Assembly (NCBI RefSeq): GCF_918797505.1
Contig: NC_092801.1
Location: 9,610,001-9,674,000 of the forward strand
DNA from: Bemisia tabaci
Taxonomy: Eukaryota; Arthropoda; Insecta; Hemiptera; Aleyrodidae
Reading direction: 5' to 3'
Length of the DNA: 64,000 nucleotides
The notes below the pieces were generated by a model that worked only from the letters and a program-made list of their open reading frames with translations, was not told the DNA's origin and made no database searches. The position numbers were made by a program, and so were the translations under genes. Position 1 is the stretch's first letter; the number at the start of each line of letters is the position of its first letter. Positions 44,154-55,450 of this stretch are shown here, piece after piece.

Positions 44154-44225
44154 TGCCGTGCTAAGGAAAAACGCCGAATGAACCCTCAGGCGTTGCCAAA
44201 TTTCTTTTCATAAAACGCGAATTTT
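44154..44225. mobile_element. MITE family B, left-end fragment
   Basis: CTGCCGTGCTAAGGAAAAAC, GCCGAATGAACC, GTTGCCAAATTTC, then cut by the start of element Z. Confidence 0.6.
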
Positions 44226-44228
44226 ACT

Positions 44229-44868
44229 CTCTTACAATAGGTCTGTTGCAAACTTTAGCTGGAGCTAACCGAAGAGTTATTTCTCATAGAAAATGGCTTA
44301 AAAATCACGATCTCGCTTAAAAATGCACTCCTTACGTCACACTTTTTTTAAGAAATGCGTTTTTTAAGCTTCCCGCTTCAAAAACGGCATACAGCACAGA
44401 TGAACATTTCATAAGAGAAGTCGTTTCAGCTAACCATTGCGCACTAAGATGCTACACAATATTCAACATGGCTGACGCTTCTGCGCGCTAATTGTTAGGA
44501 GGCACCATAGCCTTTGTCAACGCAGGGAAAGTAAAAATTATAAAAACACGCCAACTGATAAAATTCCATCTCGTTACGTTAGTTCTGGCGAGTTGATGTC
44601 GGCCATGTTGCATGAATATTGTGTAGCATACTAACATGTTAAGATTGGATGGAACTTCTCTTACAAATTGTTCAACTGTGGCGTAGTATCGTTTTTGAAG
44701 CAAGAGGCCTACAAAATAGCATATTTATTACGCGGATTGTAAAGTTACGAGTGCATTTCAGACTTCCACTATGCGCTCATCGTGATTTTTGAGCCATTTT
44801 CTTAGAGAAGTAACTTTTCGACTTGCTCTACCTGAAGTTTGCAACAGGCCTATTGTAAGGGAGAAACA
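44229..44868. mobile_element. Inverted-repeat element Z, complete
   Basis: Arms of about 95 bp: CTCTTACAATAGGTCTGTTG...GGCTTAAAAATCACGATC at the left, the complement from CGTGATTTTTGAGCC to CAGGCCTATTGTAAGGG at the right. The interior has GTGTAGCAT/ATGCTACAC inverted words. No coding sequence. Confidence 0.65.
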
Positions 44869-44869
44869 G

Positions 44870-44921
<52 letters not shown>
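44870..44921. repeat. (TCA)n microsatellite
   Basis: About 17 perfect trinucleotide units just right of element Z. The Asp-rich frame on the minus strand is a by-product. Confidence 0.95.
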
Positions 44922-45420
44922 AACCATAATACTTTTTACCGCAAAGTTTGTGAAAAATTAAAAGAAAATCATTAATTTGTAATAACTTTCCTTTTTTAAG
45001 GGGAGATTGGGAAACGATTGAATGTTCGGACGGTATTTTTTCTGAGTATGGGAGCATAACAAAACACTTTTACTTTAAAAAGGATGATCGTCCATAAAGT
45101 AGTCACTATTTGGATGAGATCGTCATCTTTACAGAAACGGCCTATGCATGACGTTTCAAATTGAATGTGATACTAGAAGAACACATTATTGATGGCAGGA
45201 ATTTAAAATGGTCACACCTAATTAAGAGGCCAGCCAATACTACGCGCTTTTTTTACTAAAACTTACCCTGAATTTTAGAAAAAATAAAAAAATGCAGAGA
45301 CTAAACGGTGACATAGATCATTCCCAAGAGGATGTAAAAGTATCTAACAGTATTAGGAAAAACAAACGTATAGAATGATTGTCGATGATTCAATATCAAT
45401 AGGCGAAAAAAGTGCGCACA

Positions 45421-45647
45421 CACTGGAAAAAAACATATTGGATCTAGCGTCCAGACTCTTGAAAACATTGACAAGAAAAAGGACTCTTGATTCAATCAGA
45501 TTTAAGCTTGAATCAAAAGGAAATCCTCTCAAATTAAGAGGCTTGGTTCTTCATTTAGGCTTACATTTGATTGAATCAAGATTATTTTTTCTTGTCGATG
45601 TTTTTAAGAGTCTGCGGACTCTAGATCCAATGTGTTTCTTTCCAGTG
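45421..45647. mobile_element. MITE family A, copy 12 (CA duplication)
   Basis: Ends CACTGGAAAAAAACATATTG / TTTCTTTCCAGTG, CA on both sides. 45650-46370 shows nothing recognisable. Confidence 0.85.
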
Positions 45648-46374
45648 CACAATTCTGAAATTTCACAGGGCGAAAATAGGGGACTATTATCATTTTATTC
45701 AGCTGCGAATAAAAAAAGGGCTTTTACTATTATCCGACCCGAGAGAAAACGTGCTTCCTATTTCCCTTGTCGGTAAAAAGTTAGCACAGAATAACCCGCT
45801 TGAAAGGACATGAGTCATCTCTAACAGCTGAGCGAGACCGTAGGGGCAACATACAACTATTACAGCATCAGTGTTGTGCGGGAAGCGTGCGCCCATTTGA
45901 AGGCGTTTTGTATTTTTCAAGAGCTTGACGCATTTTGAGAGAATAGAGCCGTGTCCACGCATGAAAAGGTTTCTATACCTGTACGAAGCACTCTGTTATG
46001 GCCTCATCAACACAAACTGTTCTGAACTTAGGAATTTATTTAATGCAAAATCTTGTAGCACCATCTTTTTTTAACGAAACTTTACGGATGAATAGATGAA
46101 TAAATCGAGAATCCTCACTGCTTGCGAGAACTCCACCAATACTACGAACCGGGACGAATGAATTGACTGACACATGTCAAAACTTCCTTTTACCACATGA
46201 AGAATGTCTTTGTCACTGAATGTGTCACGATTTATATTGAATGCGAGATTGGAAGGACGCAATCCCAATTGCAGTGTTTCAAAATGTCCACTCTTAATTT
46301 CTATTTTCTTTTGCAAGAGAAAAAATCAACCTCGTTGCTTAAAATGTTCGCAAAATGTAAATCGTAATCTTTTT

Positions 46375-47000
46375 TTCATTCTCATTCTTCCTCGCTCTTC
46401 ACCCGCTTATTCTCCGTTATTTTCCTCCCCGTCTTCCTCCTCTTATTATTCTCTTTCTTCTTCTGTCTCATGTTCCGTCACTTCTTTTTTCTACCGGTCC
46501 CCTTATTTTCATTCTTCCCCTTCTTCTCATTCTTCTTTCTCTGCTCCTTTTTACTATCCATCCTTCTATTTTTCCTCCTCTATCACTACTACTACCACCA
46601 TTACAACTTGTTTTCATCATTCCTCCTTAATCCACATTCTTCCTTCCCCTTTCCTTATTCCTTTCATTTTCCTTTTCCTTAGTTTTCTTATTTTACAACT
46701 CATTTTCCGCCTTCTTTTCCATTACCTCTTCTTTTGTTTTTTATCATCTTCATTTCACCTTCTCCTTATTCTTCTTTTTCATTTTTTTTTATTCGTGTTG
46801 ATTTATTTTCCTTCTTTATTTTTTTCTTTCTTATTTCTTTTTTCTTATCTGCTTGTCTTCTTTCTCACTCATTTTTCTTCTTTCTTAATTATTTTTGTTC
46901 ATTCTTATTCATTATTCGTCTCCCTTATTTATTTTCCTTTTTTATTCCTTATTCGTCTTCTCTTTTCATTTTTTCTTTTTCCTTTCCTTCTGTCTCATCC
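46375..47000 (+). repeat. 620-bp pyrimidine-rich tract
   Basis: The plus strand is almost pure C/T with scattered A (TTCTTCTTC, TTTTCCTTTTCC). A 280-codon frame crosses it but is a low-complexity Phe/Ser/Leu run without domain features. A shorter CT-rich patch follows at 47097-47150. Confidence 0.85.
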
Positions 47001-47472
47001 AATCTCGAATGCGTTCTCATCAAACATCCGAGTCTGTCAGACTTAAGGCTAAGGGCAAAAATTCACCAAGAGTAGACGGCACTTCCCCCAACCCCTATTC
47101 ACTCTCTCTCTCTCTCTTCCTTTCGCCCTTTCCTCTCCCCTTTCTCCCACGGCAGAATTCAAAGCCCGCCTGTTGCTGCACCCCCATTTCCGCTAAAACA
47201 AAACGGAACAGGGCCGAGCTGCATCTTTTCACAGCCCTAATTGGACTTTTTTGTTATAGCCACCCGCGAGAGGTGAGAGAGCTTGCTATATCGTATCAAA
47301 ATTGCCGAGTTCCGCCCTCGGTTGCCAAGTCGCACAGCGGGACGATTCTTGGAATTGATAGACAAGGAAATAGACAAAAATAGACAAAAATGATGAAGAG
47401 AAATCCTATTGGTGGAAGCGTTGCAATGAACAAAGGAGGTAGGTAATACAGCGAATTTTATTTAAAGTTCCG

Positions 47473-47885
47473 CACTGAAAAAAAAATGTCGGTGTATTTA
47501 CTAAGAAAAAGGTAAAATTACCAAGAATTCAGGGTTCTATTTGATCCAAGTTTTTTCCTGGTAAAATTACCATTTATGAAATTGATAATTTTACCAAGAA
47601 ATCTCGGTAAAATTATTGAACTTTCTCGATAATTTTACTGGACCTTGGTAAAAACGCCAATATTTTTTATCGACTGTGGTAGAATTACCGAGATACAATG
47701 GCAAAGTTACCGGGAATTGATTACCAATAAAAGTGGTATTCTTACCTGAAAAAAAAACAGTAAAAATACCGGTTTTTAGGTAAGCTTACCAGTCTGTCTT
47801 GGTAAAAATACCAATAATTGGTAAAAAGTGAGATGGTAAAGGTACCAACGGACCTTGGCAAAAACGCCGAGAATTTTTTTTAGTG
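47473..47885. mobile_element. MITE family AC (CG duplication), GGTAA-rich
   Basis: Ends CACTGAAAAAAAAATG / TTTTTTTTAGTG, CG on both sides. Inside, GGTAA/TTACC words, often as GGTAAAATTACC, recur more than 20 times in both orientations. Confidence 0.7.
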
Positions 47886-48159
47886 CGAACCTCTTTGGGA
47901 AGTTCTGTCCCGGTTTGTCTCGTCAATCACTAACACCAGAGGCTACCATTTTCACCATATTCGACCAATCAGATCCGTTGGTTTTCGATAGGTCGAACCT
48001 TTTTCTAGAACCACCTCAAGAGGTGGTACCAAAATCACGCACCAACGTTGCAATTCGTTAGCCACCGATTCGGAAGTTCCGAACTCAAACAGAGTGGCAG
48101 CTCGGAGGTTCGGGCACAAAAGTAGCACCGAACCTCTAAATAAAATTCGCGATTTATTT

Positions 48160-48560
48160 TGCGAGGAAAGTTCCCTACTCTTGAAAGATGCCTGTCATTC
48201 ATAATATGTCGGAGCGCCTTCAATTTCGTATGATACTGTGCAACGCTTCTGTTGTGAAATAGTTGCTTAAGGCGCCGTGGCACGCTGCGACACGGCAAAA
48301 CGCGAAAACGCGCGCTGGCCCCTACAAACCCAAGTGGATACTTCACGCATTGCGCAATGCGTGAAGTATCCATCTAGGTTTGTAGGTGCCAGTGCACGCC
48401 GCGCCGCTCCGCTCTGTGTGAGGCTCTGATATTGAAACTCACGGAGTCAGCGTTTTTCAACTCATGATTTTGAAATGTTTGCACACTCCGCATAGATTAT
48501 TCTCATTTAAATTGATGGGGTAAAAAATGTATTTAAAGAAAATGCAATGTGCGTTTTGTA
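48160..48560. mobile_element. Foldback family S, copy 4
   Basis: Very similar to copy 3 along its length (TTCGTATGATACTGTGCAAC, CCCCTACAAACCCAAGTGGA, CACGCATTGCGCAATGCGTG). It starts in GCGATTTATTTTGCGAGG. 48570-48960 shows nothing recognisable. Confidence 0.7.
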
Positions 48561-48968
48561 AATATTGGTGCTTCCGTGTCAAAAATGATTTCCAAAGTAC
48601 TTTAATTTTTTCCCTCATATTTTGTGCTTTTACTGTGCTGCAGCGTGGTGGTAACCAAACGCTCAAAATCGGACGCATTTGACTCTAAAAATCTATAAAT
48701 CGATCTGAGATCGATGTTCGGGCACAAAAGTAGCACCAAACCTTTAAATCAAATTCGCTTCTAGACTAACTGACAGCAGCCCACGAGAAACCGGATGGTA
48801 AGTCTATCATTCACCCCCTTACTCCGAAAGAACCACCCGTTTTAACGGATAAGATCGGGATCGCTCCATACTCTTTATGTCTTTTTTGTCTATGGCTTTG
48901 TCTATGAATTTCAACAATCAGTCTGCAAGACTCATAAAGAGGTGCCGGAAGTTCGGCGAGTTAGGGTA

Positions 48969-49139
48969 GCGATCGCGTGAATGATCGATTATCGATATTT
49001 TTCCATTTGAAGCTGTGGTAAAGAATCGATTATTAAGGTGACCGTTGCGAACAACCTGTTTTTCGATCCTTTTCCACATATAATTTAAACGGCAGATCAA
49101 TCGATGTATCGCAAAGCACGCCACGGTCACCACGCCACT
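48969..49139. mobile_element. hAT MITE family C copy
   Basis: GCGTGAATGATCGATTATCG at the left; AATCGATGTATCGCAAAGCA and a partly duplicated CACGCCACGGTCACCACGCC at the right. The terminal CAGTG/CACTG bases are damaged. Confidence 0.65.
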
Positions 49140-49392
49140 CTGCCGTACTAAGGCAAAACGTCGTAAGAACATTCGAGAGTTGCCAAATGTCCTTCAATAA
49201 AATGTTTATTTTCGGGGAAAGTTATGAATATTCTTCCTTGAAATTTTCAGGAACTTTAGGCAAAATTGCGAACAATATTATGTGAAAAACTGGAAGAAGA
49301 ATTCTTATGAATTTACCAGGAAATTCGTCTTTAACCGAAGGAAATTTGGCAACGCCTGAAGGTTCATACGGCGTTTTTCCTTAGCACGACAG
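49139..49392. mobile_element. MITE family B, complete copy
   Basis: Left CTCTGCCGTACTAAGGCAAA, right GCGTTTTTCCTTAGCACGAC, inner TTGCCAAATGTCC and AAATTTGGCAACGCC. It abuts the C copy. Confidence 0.7.
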
Positions 49393-49644
49393 CACTAGTA
49401 GCGATCCTCCAGGGTCGCATCCGTCGTTTGCTCGCAGACTACTTTGTCACGAAAAAGACCCGTATGTGAATTCTGGGATGAGCCTCGAGAAATGATCTTC
49501 CTCAAAGTTGGCACACTGGTTTATCTTCATAATAATTTATGTAGAAGAATCTCATACGGCGTTTTTCCTTATCACGGCAGCACTGCTATCGAGTCTTGTA
49601 TGGATTATATTCTGCAATAGTGGAATGGTGGTGGGTAAACTCTA

Positions 49645-50268
49645 TTCTGCGGGTAAATTAAGGCCAAAAAGTTCAAAAAAATTCCATAGTGAAAAAATGT
49701 ATTCAACGTATTTTCATTGTCGTATAGTGCATCTACCTGAGTTGAACACTCTCCTTTCTCAGTCTTTGAAGTTTGAACTTTTGGAGGGTGTGGATTCGAT
49801 TGGCATGAATCGATCGAGGAATGAAAATGTGAATCGATCGACACCATTTCAGTCGACAGATTATTAAAACCAGAGTCGATTCGATAGACATGATTCAATC
49901 GAAAATAAAAACGTGAACCGAGGTACGTGATTCGATCGACAACCGTGAATCGATCGAAAAACAACGTGAGTTGATCGACAACTCCATGAACCGATCGACA
50001 ACTTCCGTGAGCCGATCGACAGGTTCGACAAACGATGAATCGATCGACAAGCCTGTGAATCGATCGAATTACGTCAATCGGTTCACGTTTTAAATTTTCG
50101 ATCGATTCACGTCGATCGAATCGACACTGGTTTTTTAATAATTCGTCAATCGAATCGGTGTTGATCGATTCACATTTTCATTTTTCGATAGACCCATGTC
50201 GATCAAATTCATACCCTCCTTTTTTCGATTCTTGTAAGAAATTTTGGCCTTTATTTCCCCGCATACTA
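49645..50268. mobile_element. Foldback with internal ATCGATCG minisatellite
   Basis: Ends CTGCGGGTAAATTAAGGCC / GGCCTTTATTTCCCCGCA. Between about 49790 and 50200, units of 15-25 bp built on GTGAATCGATCGACAA recur about a dozen times, switching to the reverse orientation (CGATCGATTCACG) near 50090. Confidence 0.65.
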
Positions 50269-50384
50269 GTGCGAAACCAGCATTATTCTATACCACCTTG
50301 TTACTTACAGTTCGGGCCACATGTTTGGTTCACAGTTTACACCGTTTTGTTAGATTGTTTTCGAAAGGGCATAGCCACGACGTG

Positions 50385-50549
50385 CAGTGGCGTGGCGTGA
50401 ATTGCGATGTATCGATTGTTATGCCATTTAGATCTATGGTAGAGAATCGATTATTAAGGTGTTCGCTGCGAACACCCTGTTTATCGATCCTTTTCCATAG
50501 GTTCAAATGGCGTAAAAATCGATAAATGGCAATTCACGCCACGCCACTG
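50385..50549. mobile_element. hAT MITE family C, intact copy
   Basis: Ends CAGTGGCGTGGCGTGAATTG / CAATTCACGCCACGCCACTG. Flanks ACGACGTG (50377-50384) and ACGACGTC (50550-50557), 7 of 8. 165 bp, the same length as the 32.0-kb copy. Confidence 0.85.
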
Positions 50550-50728
50550 ACGACGTCTCGGTGACCTTATTTTCGTTCAACAATTTGACATCCTCGCGCA
50601 AGGCATTGCAAGGGAGTTCCGGGAAATTGTAAGCTGCAAACAATGAACGTGCAAACTACCAACGTGCTCTCTTTTCAGGCCACTTAATATTATTACGTCG
50701 AGCGGCCAAAAGACGGTTATATAATGCA

Positions 50729-50985
50729 GTCGTGCTAAGGAAAAACGCCGTATGAACATTCGAGAGTTGCCAAATTTCCTCCGATAAAATGTTTATTTTT
50801 GAAAAGAAATTTGAATTTTTTCACTTGGAATTTCCAGATACTCTGTATTAATGTACTTTGCATGGTACATTGTACTTTGTATCATAATATTCAAAGATTC
50901 CTCTAAAAAATCAGATTTTAACCGAGGGAATTTGGCAACGTCTGAAGGCTCATGCGACGTCCTTCCTTAGCACGGCAAAATTGAG
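50729..50985. mobile_element. MITE family B copy
   Basis: CAGTCGTGCTAAGGAAAAAC and CGTATGAACATTCGAGAG at the left, GGCTCATGCGACG and CCTTAGCACGGCA at the right. The interior includes GTACTTTGCATGG/CATTGTACTTTG words. Confidence 0.7.
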
Positions 50986-51205
50986 GACGGTAAAGAGAAA
51001 AGAGAACGTCACTTTGTACTGCGAGGTTTGCAGGATGTTCGACATCAAAACTCCAGGATTGAAAATTCTAGACGTTTCAAAAAGATACCGAATTTAAGTA
51101 AATTTTAAAATGAACTTGACGCATCCTTCTGGACATTTTGCTGACAAAACGGATCTTGCATTCATGGGTGAAATTTGGCATTTTCCTGGGAGGGACAGAA
51201 GGGTA

Positions 51206-51437
51206 CACTGAAAAAAATTAAATGTTGATTTAGCATTTATACTGTTAAAAATATGTCCGACATGTTTCAAATGCTGATTTTACATTACAAAAATGCCAAC
51301 ATAACATTTAAATTTGTTCGTTTTGCAGTTAGCGTAGTTACGTTAGCATTTGTTAAAATGTAATATCAGCATTTGAAACTTGTCGGACATCTTTTTAAAA
51401 GTATAAATGCTAAATCAACATTTAATTTCTTTCCGTG
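51206..51437. mobile_element. MITE family Q, copy 2
   Basis: Ends CACTGAAAAAAATTAAATG / CATTTAATTTCTTTCCGTG. Just outside, CTGGGAGGGACAGAAGGGTA (left) and CTGGGAGGGATAGAAGGGTA (right) form a direct repeat set a few bases off. The 2-bp flanks (TA/AA) do not match. Confidence 0.65.
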
Positions 51438-51771
51438 AACTTAGAATTTGTCTGGGAGGGATAGAAGGGTACCCCATTAAAAGGGGTCCGAAGGATAGAG
51501 ACCAAAAAAACCACAGAAAATTGGAAAGAAAAAGTCGCATAGTGAGTAGTACAGAGAGACAATTGACCAATGGGCTTTGGGAAGACTATTCCCGCTCTGA
51601 AGAGTGTAAGACGGGCCGCGGCTTTGACGAACAAAATTTTTAACACTGCTATGTCCTTCGCGCAATTTTGGACAAGTCTTACCAAATAATTGATTGACAT
51701 ACAATATTAGAGATGAAAAAATGTCACGCTCTTATTTTGCAAAATTTTTCAACTCTCTTTGATGGTGCCAA

Positions 51772-51935
51772 CAGTGGCGTGGCCAGCTTTATGATAGATC
51801 GATTGATCTGCCATTTGAACTTATGGGAAAGGATCGATAAACACGTTATTCGCGACAAACACCTTAATAATCAATTCTTTACTATAGCTGCAAATGGGGA
51901 AATATTCATACTCAATCATTCACGCCTCGCCACTG
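51772..51935. mobile_element. hAT MITE family C copy
   Basis: Ends CAGTGGCGTGGCCAGC / CACGCCTCGCCACTG. The interior has ATCGATTGATCTGCCATTTG and AAACACCTTAATAATC. The 8-mers outside do not match. Confidence 0.7.
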
Positions 51936-52154
51936 AAAGCAAAATGGAAGTTGAAGGAGGCGATTATTTCGTAGTCGTGAATACTTTAAGTAAATTGCAT
52001 TTTACAAGGTGGAACTACTATATTTGGCGTATTTAAACGATAGTTTCCCTGTTAAGGTAGGTGATTTTCCGGATGAGATAAAAATTATAGTTACATATTG
52101 CAAATGTAGTACAATTTCCACCCTGCTCAGTAATTTATCCTCACCCCCTCCTTA

Positions 52155-52514
52155 CACGGAGAAAAAAACTTCGTGCGTTGGACCCGAAGTTTAGGTCATA
52201 TGGATCTCTGAAGTTTTCGGATTGAGCATCTGAACACTTAAGGTCTTGCTGCCGAAGTTCAGGTCTGACATCTGAAACTTTAGTTCTTACATCTGAAGTA
52301 CTTCAGATGTGAGAACCGAAGTTTTTCGGATGTGAAAACTGAAGTACTTCAGATGTAAGAACTGAAGTACTTCAGATGTAAGAACTGAAGTTTCAGATGT
52401 GTGATCCGAACCTCGACAGCTAGACCTTAAGGGTTCAGATGCTCAATCTGAAAATTTCTGAGATCCATATGACCTAAACTTCGGGTCCAACGCACGAGGT
52501 TTTTTTTCTCCGTG
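52155..52514. mobile_element. Foldback family R, copy 2 (TA duplication)
   Basis: Ends CACGGAGAAAAAAACTTCG / CGAGGTTTTTTTTCTCCGTG with TA on both sides (52153-52154, 52515-52516). Inner arms repeat GAAGTACTTCAGATGT-type words. 52520-53225 shows nothing recognisable beyond CCCCCC-rich patches. Confidence 0.75.
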
Positions 52515-53227
52515 TACATCCTGCTCCCCGAATCCAAAGGGGGGCGTAATGGGCGAACGGCCCTCCTCCCCGTCCACCTGAGAAAATGGAAGATTAAAAA
52601 AAGAAAGGAGGAAAAAATAAAGAAAGAAGCTTAAATTTGGCAATCATTAATGACGAAATTCTCAAACTGCATATTATATTAGATGCTTCAAAAAATCAAA
52701 AATTTCCTGGGGGAGGTCTCCGGACCCCCCTAGCGCCCCCCCCTCGCTCGATTTATATGAACCAGCTAATCCCTTCTCCTTAATACAAAAGTCCCTTTCC
52801 AATTCTCTGCAAACAGACCCCACTCGGTGGCACGGTAGAGTATCAACGAGGAGGGTGGGGGCTGCCATCCTGGACCCCGCAAGGAGACCCATGAAAATGA
52901 ATAATACATGCTGAGATTTTTCAGGCACCTGGACGTGACTTCATTTTCGCCCCTCCCTTCCCCCTCCCACCAGCTCGACTCACCTAGGGTACGGTGTCGC
53001 AGCTTTTAATTTGGATTGTGTCGGCCGTGGGGCGCCGTGTGGGGGGATGTAGGGGTCGCGAATGGCCTTTACCGAAGGTGATGAAACTGCAGCGCGCTTT
53101 ATTTTGATTTAGTGCCGCGCTTGTTACTAGCGCTTTGGCCGGCGAATCTACGGCGAGGATCCCAGGAACGTTGCCAGTCGAGTCGAATTCTGAGACTATT
53201 TAGATCTCTTTCCGGAATTTCCTTGGA

Positions 53228-54070
53228 ATAGAGATGTTGCATGTGTGAGGAATTTGCGATTTGACTGTTGATTCGTATGTAAAAGTTCACGAGAAACACG
53301 ATGGTGCCGCTGGTTTTCTCTGAATCATCTCCCGAGCTCAAAAAAAGCTCTGAAGTTGAGGCCAAAATGAAGGGGATATCCCACGCTATCCTGAGAGTCC
53401 ACATCTACATCAAAACCAGAGACAAGAGACCCTCCACTGGCCTCCTAACGACAGGTGGAAGCTTTTACTTTCGGGGTTTCAACAATTCCTTATGGACAAT
53501 TATTAGGGAGCAACAGTCATCACCCTATTTTCGGCTGTTGACTTACCTACATGGTCGATGATGAGCTTCGGATGACGTCATGAGCCAAACAACTTTCCCA
53601 AACGTTGGCCATTTTCGGCTTGTTTGCAAAACGAAACTGCCAACACGTTGTTGAACATCAACCATGTAGGTAAGTCAACAGTAGAATGCTGAAGTCCCGA
53701 AAGTAAAAGCTTCCACCATGGCCAAGATACTAATGGAGGGTCTCTTGTCTCTGATCAAGACAAACTCTCCATGCAAAGATAGGGAGCAAATACACTGACA
53801 GGGCTGCCACCTTAATTGAGGACTCTAAAACTGAAATCACGGCTACTCTGTCAATGCATTTGTTCCATATCTTGGCATGGAGAATTTGTCTTGATGTAGA
53901 GGTGGACTCTCAGGATAGCGCGGGATATCCCCTCCATTTTGACCTCAACTTGAGAGCTTTTTTGAGGTTGATTTCAGAGAAAACCAGTGGCACCATCGTG
54001 TTTCTCGCAAACTTTTACATAAGAATCAATATTCAAATCGCAAATTCCTCACACATGCAACATCTTCATT
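53228..54070. mobile_element. Foldback family E, copy 3, split by hAT F
   Basis: Left end ATAGAGATGTTGCATGTG, right end CATGCAACATCTTCAT. The left arm is interrupted after ACATCTACATCAAAAC by a 337-bp element; arm sequence resumes at GACAAACTCTCCATGC. Confidence 0.75.
53417..53753. mobile_element. hAT MITE family F, nested in E (8-bp duplication)
   Basis: Perfect 20-bp inverted ends CAGAGACAAGAGACCCTCCA. Flanks ATCAAAAC (53409-53416) and ATCAAGAC (53754-53761) match at 7 of 8. Comparison with uninterrupted E copies confirms the insertion site. Interior arms share GGAAGCTTTTACTTTCGG and GTTGACTTACCTACATGG. Confidence 0.9.
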
Positions 54071-54235
54071 GTCCTTAAATTTTCGTCTTATTCATGGTAT
54101 CTATAATTCTTGACCATACTCATTCCCTGATGTCTCCCTCATTTCCCCTAATTTTCCCTGGTTTTCAGGAGCTAATTCGCTGACGAGGAATCAAAGTTCC
54201 CTCCTGCATAGTAATTGATTAAAAACACGGAAACA

Positions 54236-54436
54236 AATAGACTGCTGATTTAACAATTAAATTGTTAAAAAATGTGTCCGAAATGTTCCCAAAGTACATT
54301 TAACAAGAATGAAAAGCCTATTAACCGCGGGGGTGGTTAAATTAGCATTTCTTTTTCGTAAAATCTACATTGAAACATGTCGGACACTGGTTTTAACTAA
54401 GAAATTAGTTAAATCAGCAATTTCATTTTTTCCATG
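54236..54436. mobile_element. MITE family Q, copy 3 (AA duplication)
   Basis: Ends CACGGAAACAAATAG / CATTTTTTCCATG, AA on both sides. TGTCCGAAATGTTCCC and AACATGTCGGACA are the subterminal inverted words. Confidence 0.6.
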
Positions 54437-54539
54437 AAATCGAGCTACAAGCCAAATTAAACAATATTTCAAACTACATGTGCTGTACAGCAACATGCAC
54501 ATCTGTAATTGTGTTTATTTTGGCTCGTACTATTACGGC

Positions 54540-55450
54540 AGTATAATATCGACTGGAGACATAGTTCCGCAGAGACTTAAATGGAAGGAACTTCCTCGAA
54601 GAAGGAGAGAAACTTGGAACGGAGATTGGCTCATAGCTCTCAACATGATGAGAAACATAATTTTCTGAAAATTTAGAAGATGACAATTTTCTCCAGTAAA
54701 TTAGTTTTTATTCAAGGAAATATGGCAACGTCTGGAGGTTTTTGCGGCATTCTTCCCTAGCGCAGCAGTATAATCTCGACTTAGAATTTCCGGATATTTT
54801 AGATGAAATTGAGAACGTTTTCTAAAAATTTAAAAAAAAAAACCAAGACGATTTTCTCCATTAAAGTCGTTCTTACTGTAGGAGTTCGGCAACGTCTGAA
54901 GGCTCTTACGATATTCTTCCTTAGCACGGCAGTATAATCTCGACTGGAGACAGTTCCGCGGAGACTCAATTGGAAGGAACTTCCTCGAAGGAGGAGAGAA
55001 ACTTGGACCGGAGATCGGCCCATAGCTCTCAACATAATCAGACACATAATCATCTGAAAATTTAAAGAAAAATGATGACAATTTTCTTCGGTAAATTCGT
55101 AATTATTGAATGGAATATAGCAACGTCAGACAGTTCTTACGGCGTTCCTCCTTAGCACGGCCGTATCATCTCGACTTGAATTTTCCGGATATTTTAGATG
55201 AAATTGAAAACGAAATTGTCTGATAATTTTAAAAAAATCATGACATTTTTCTAGGAAGTTCGTTTCTACTGGAGGAGATATGGCAACGTCTGAATGTTAT
55301 TACGGCGTTTCTTCCTTAGCACGGCAGTATAATCTCGACTGGAGACAGTTCCGCGGAGACTCAATTGGAAGGAACTTCCTCGAAGGAGGAGAGAAACTTG
55401 GACCGGAGATCGGCTCATAGCTCTCAACATAATGAGAAAATGAATCTGAT
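54540..55450. repeat. Three-unit tandem array, period about 390 bp, containing family B
   Basis: The module GTTCCGC(G/A)GAGACT...GGAAGGAACTTCCTCGAAG...CATAGCTCTCAACAT starts at about 54560, 54950 and 55345. Between modules lie family B pieces (GGCAACGTCTG, TTCTTCCTTAGCACGGCAGT). The last two units are closer to each other than to the first. No protein recognised. Confidence 0.7.

Noticed and set aside
44860..44925. Regular trinucleotide repeats as a CRISPR-like array
   Set aside because: Simple microsatellite without spacers.
44758..45057. Asp-rich frame
   Set aside because: Translation of the (TCA)n microsatellite.
46204..47046. 280-codon plus-strand frame, longest in the window, hydrophobic and Ser/Phe-rich
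   Set aside because: It lies on a C/T-rich low-complexity tract; composition explains it and no start context, domain or conserved pattern is seen.
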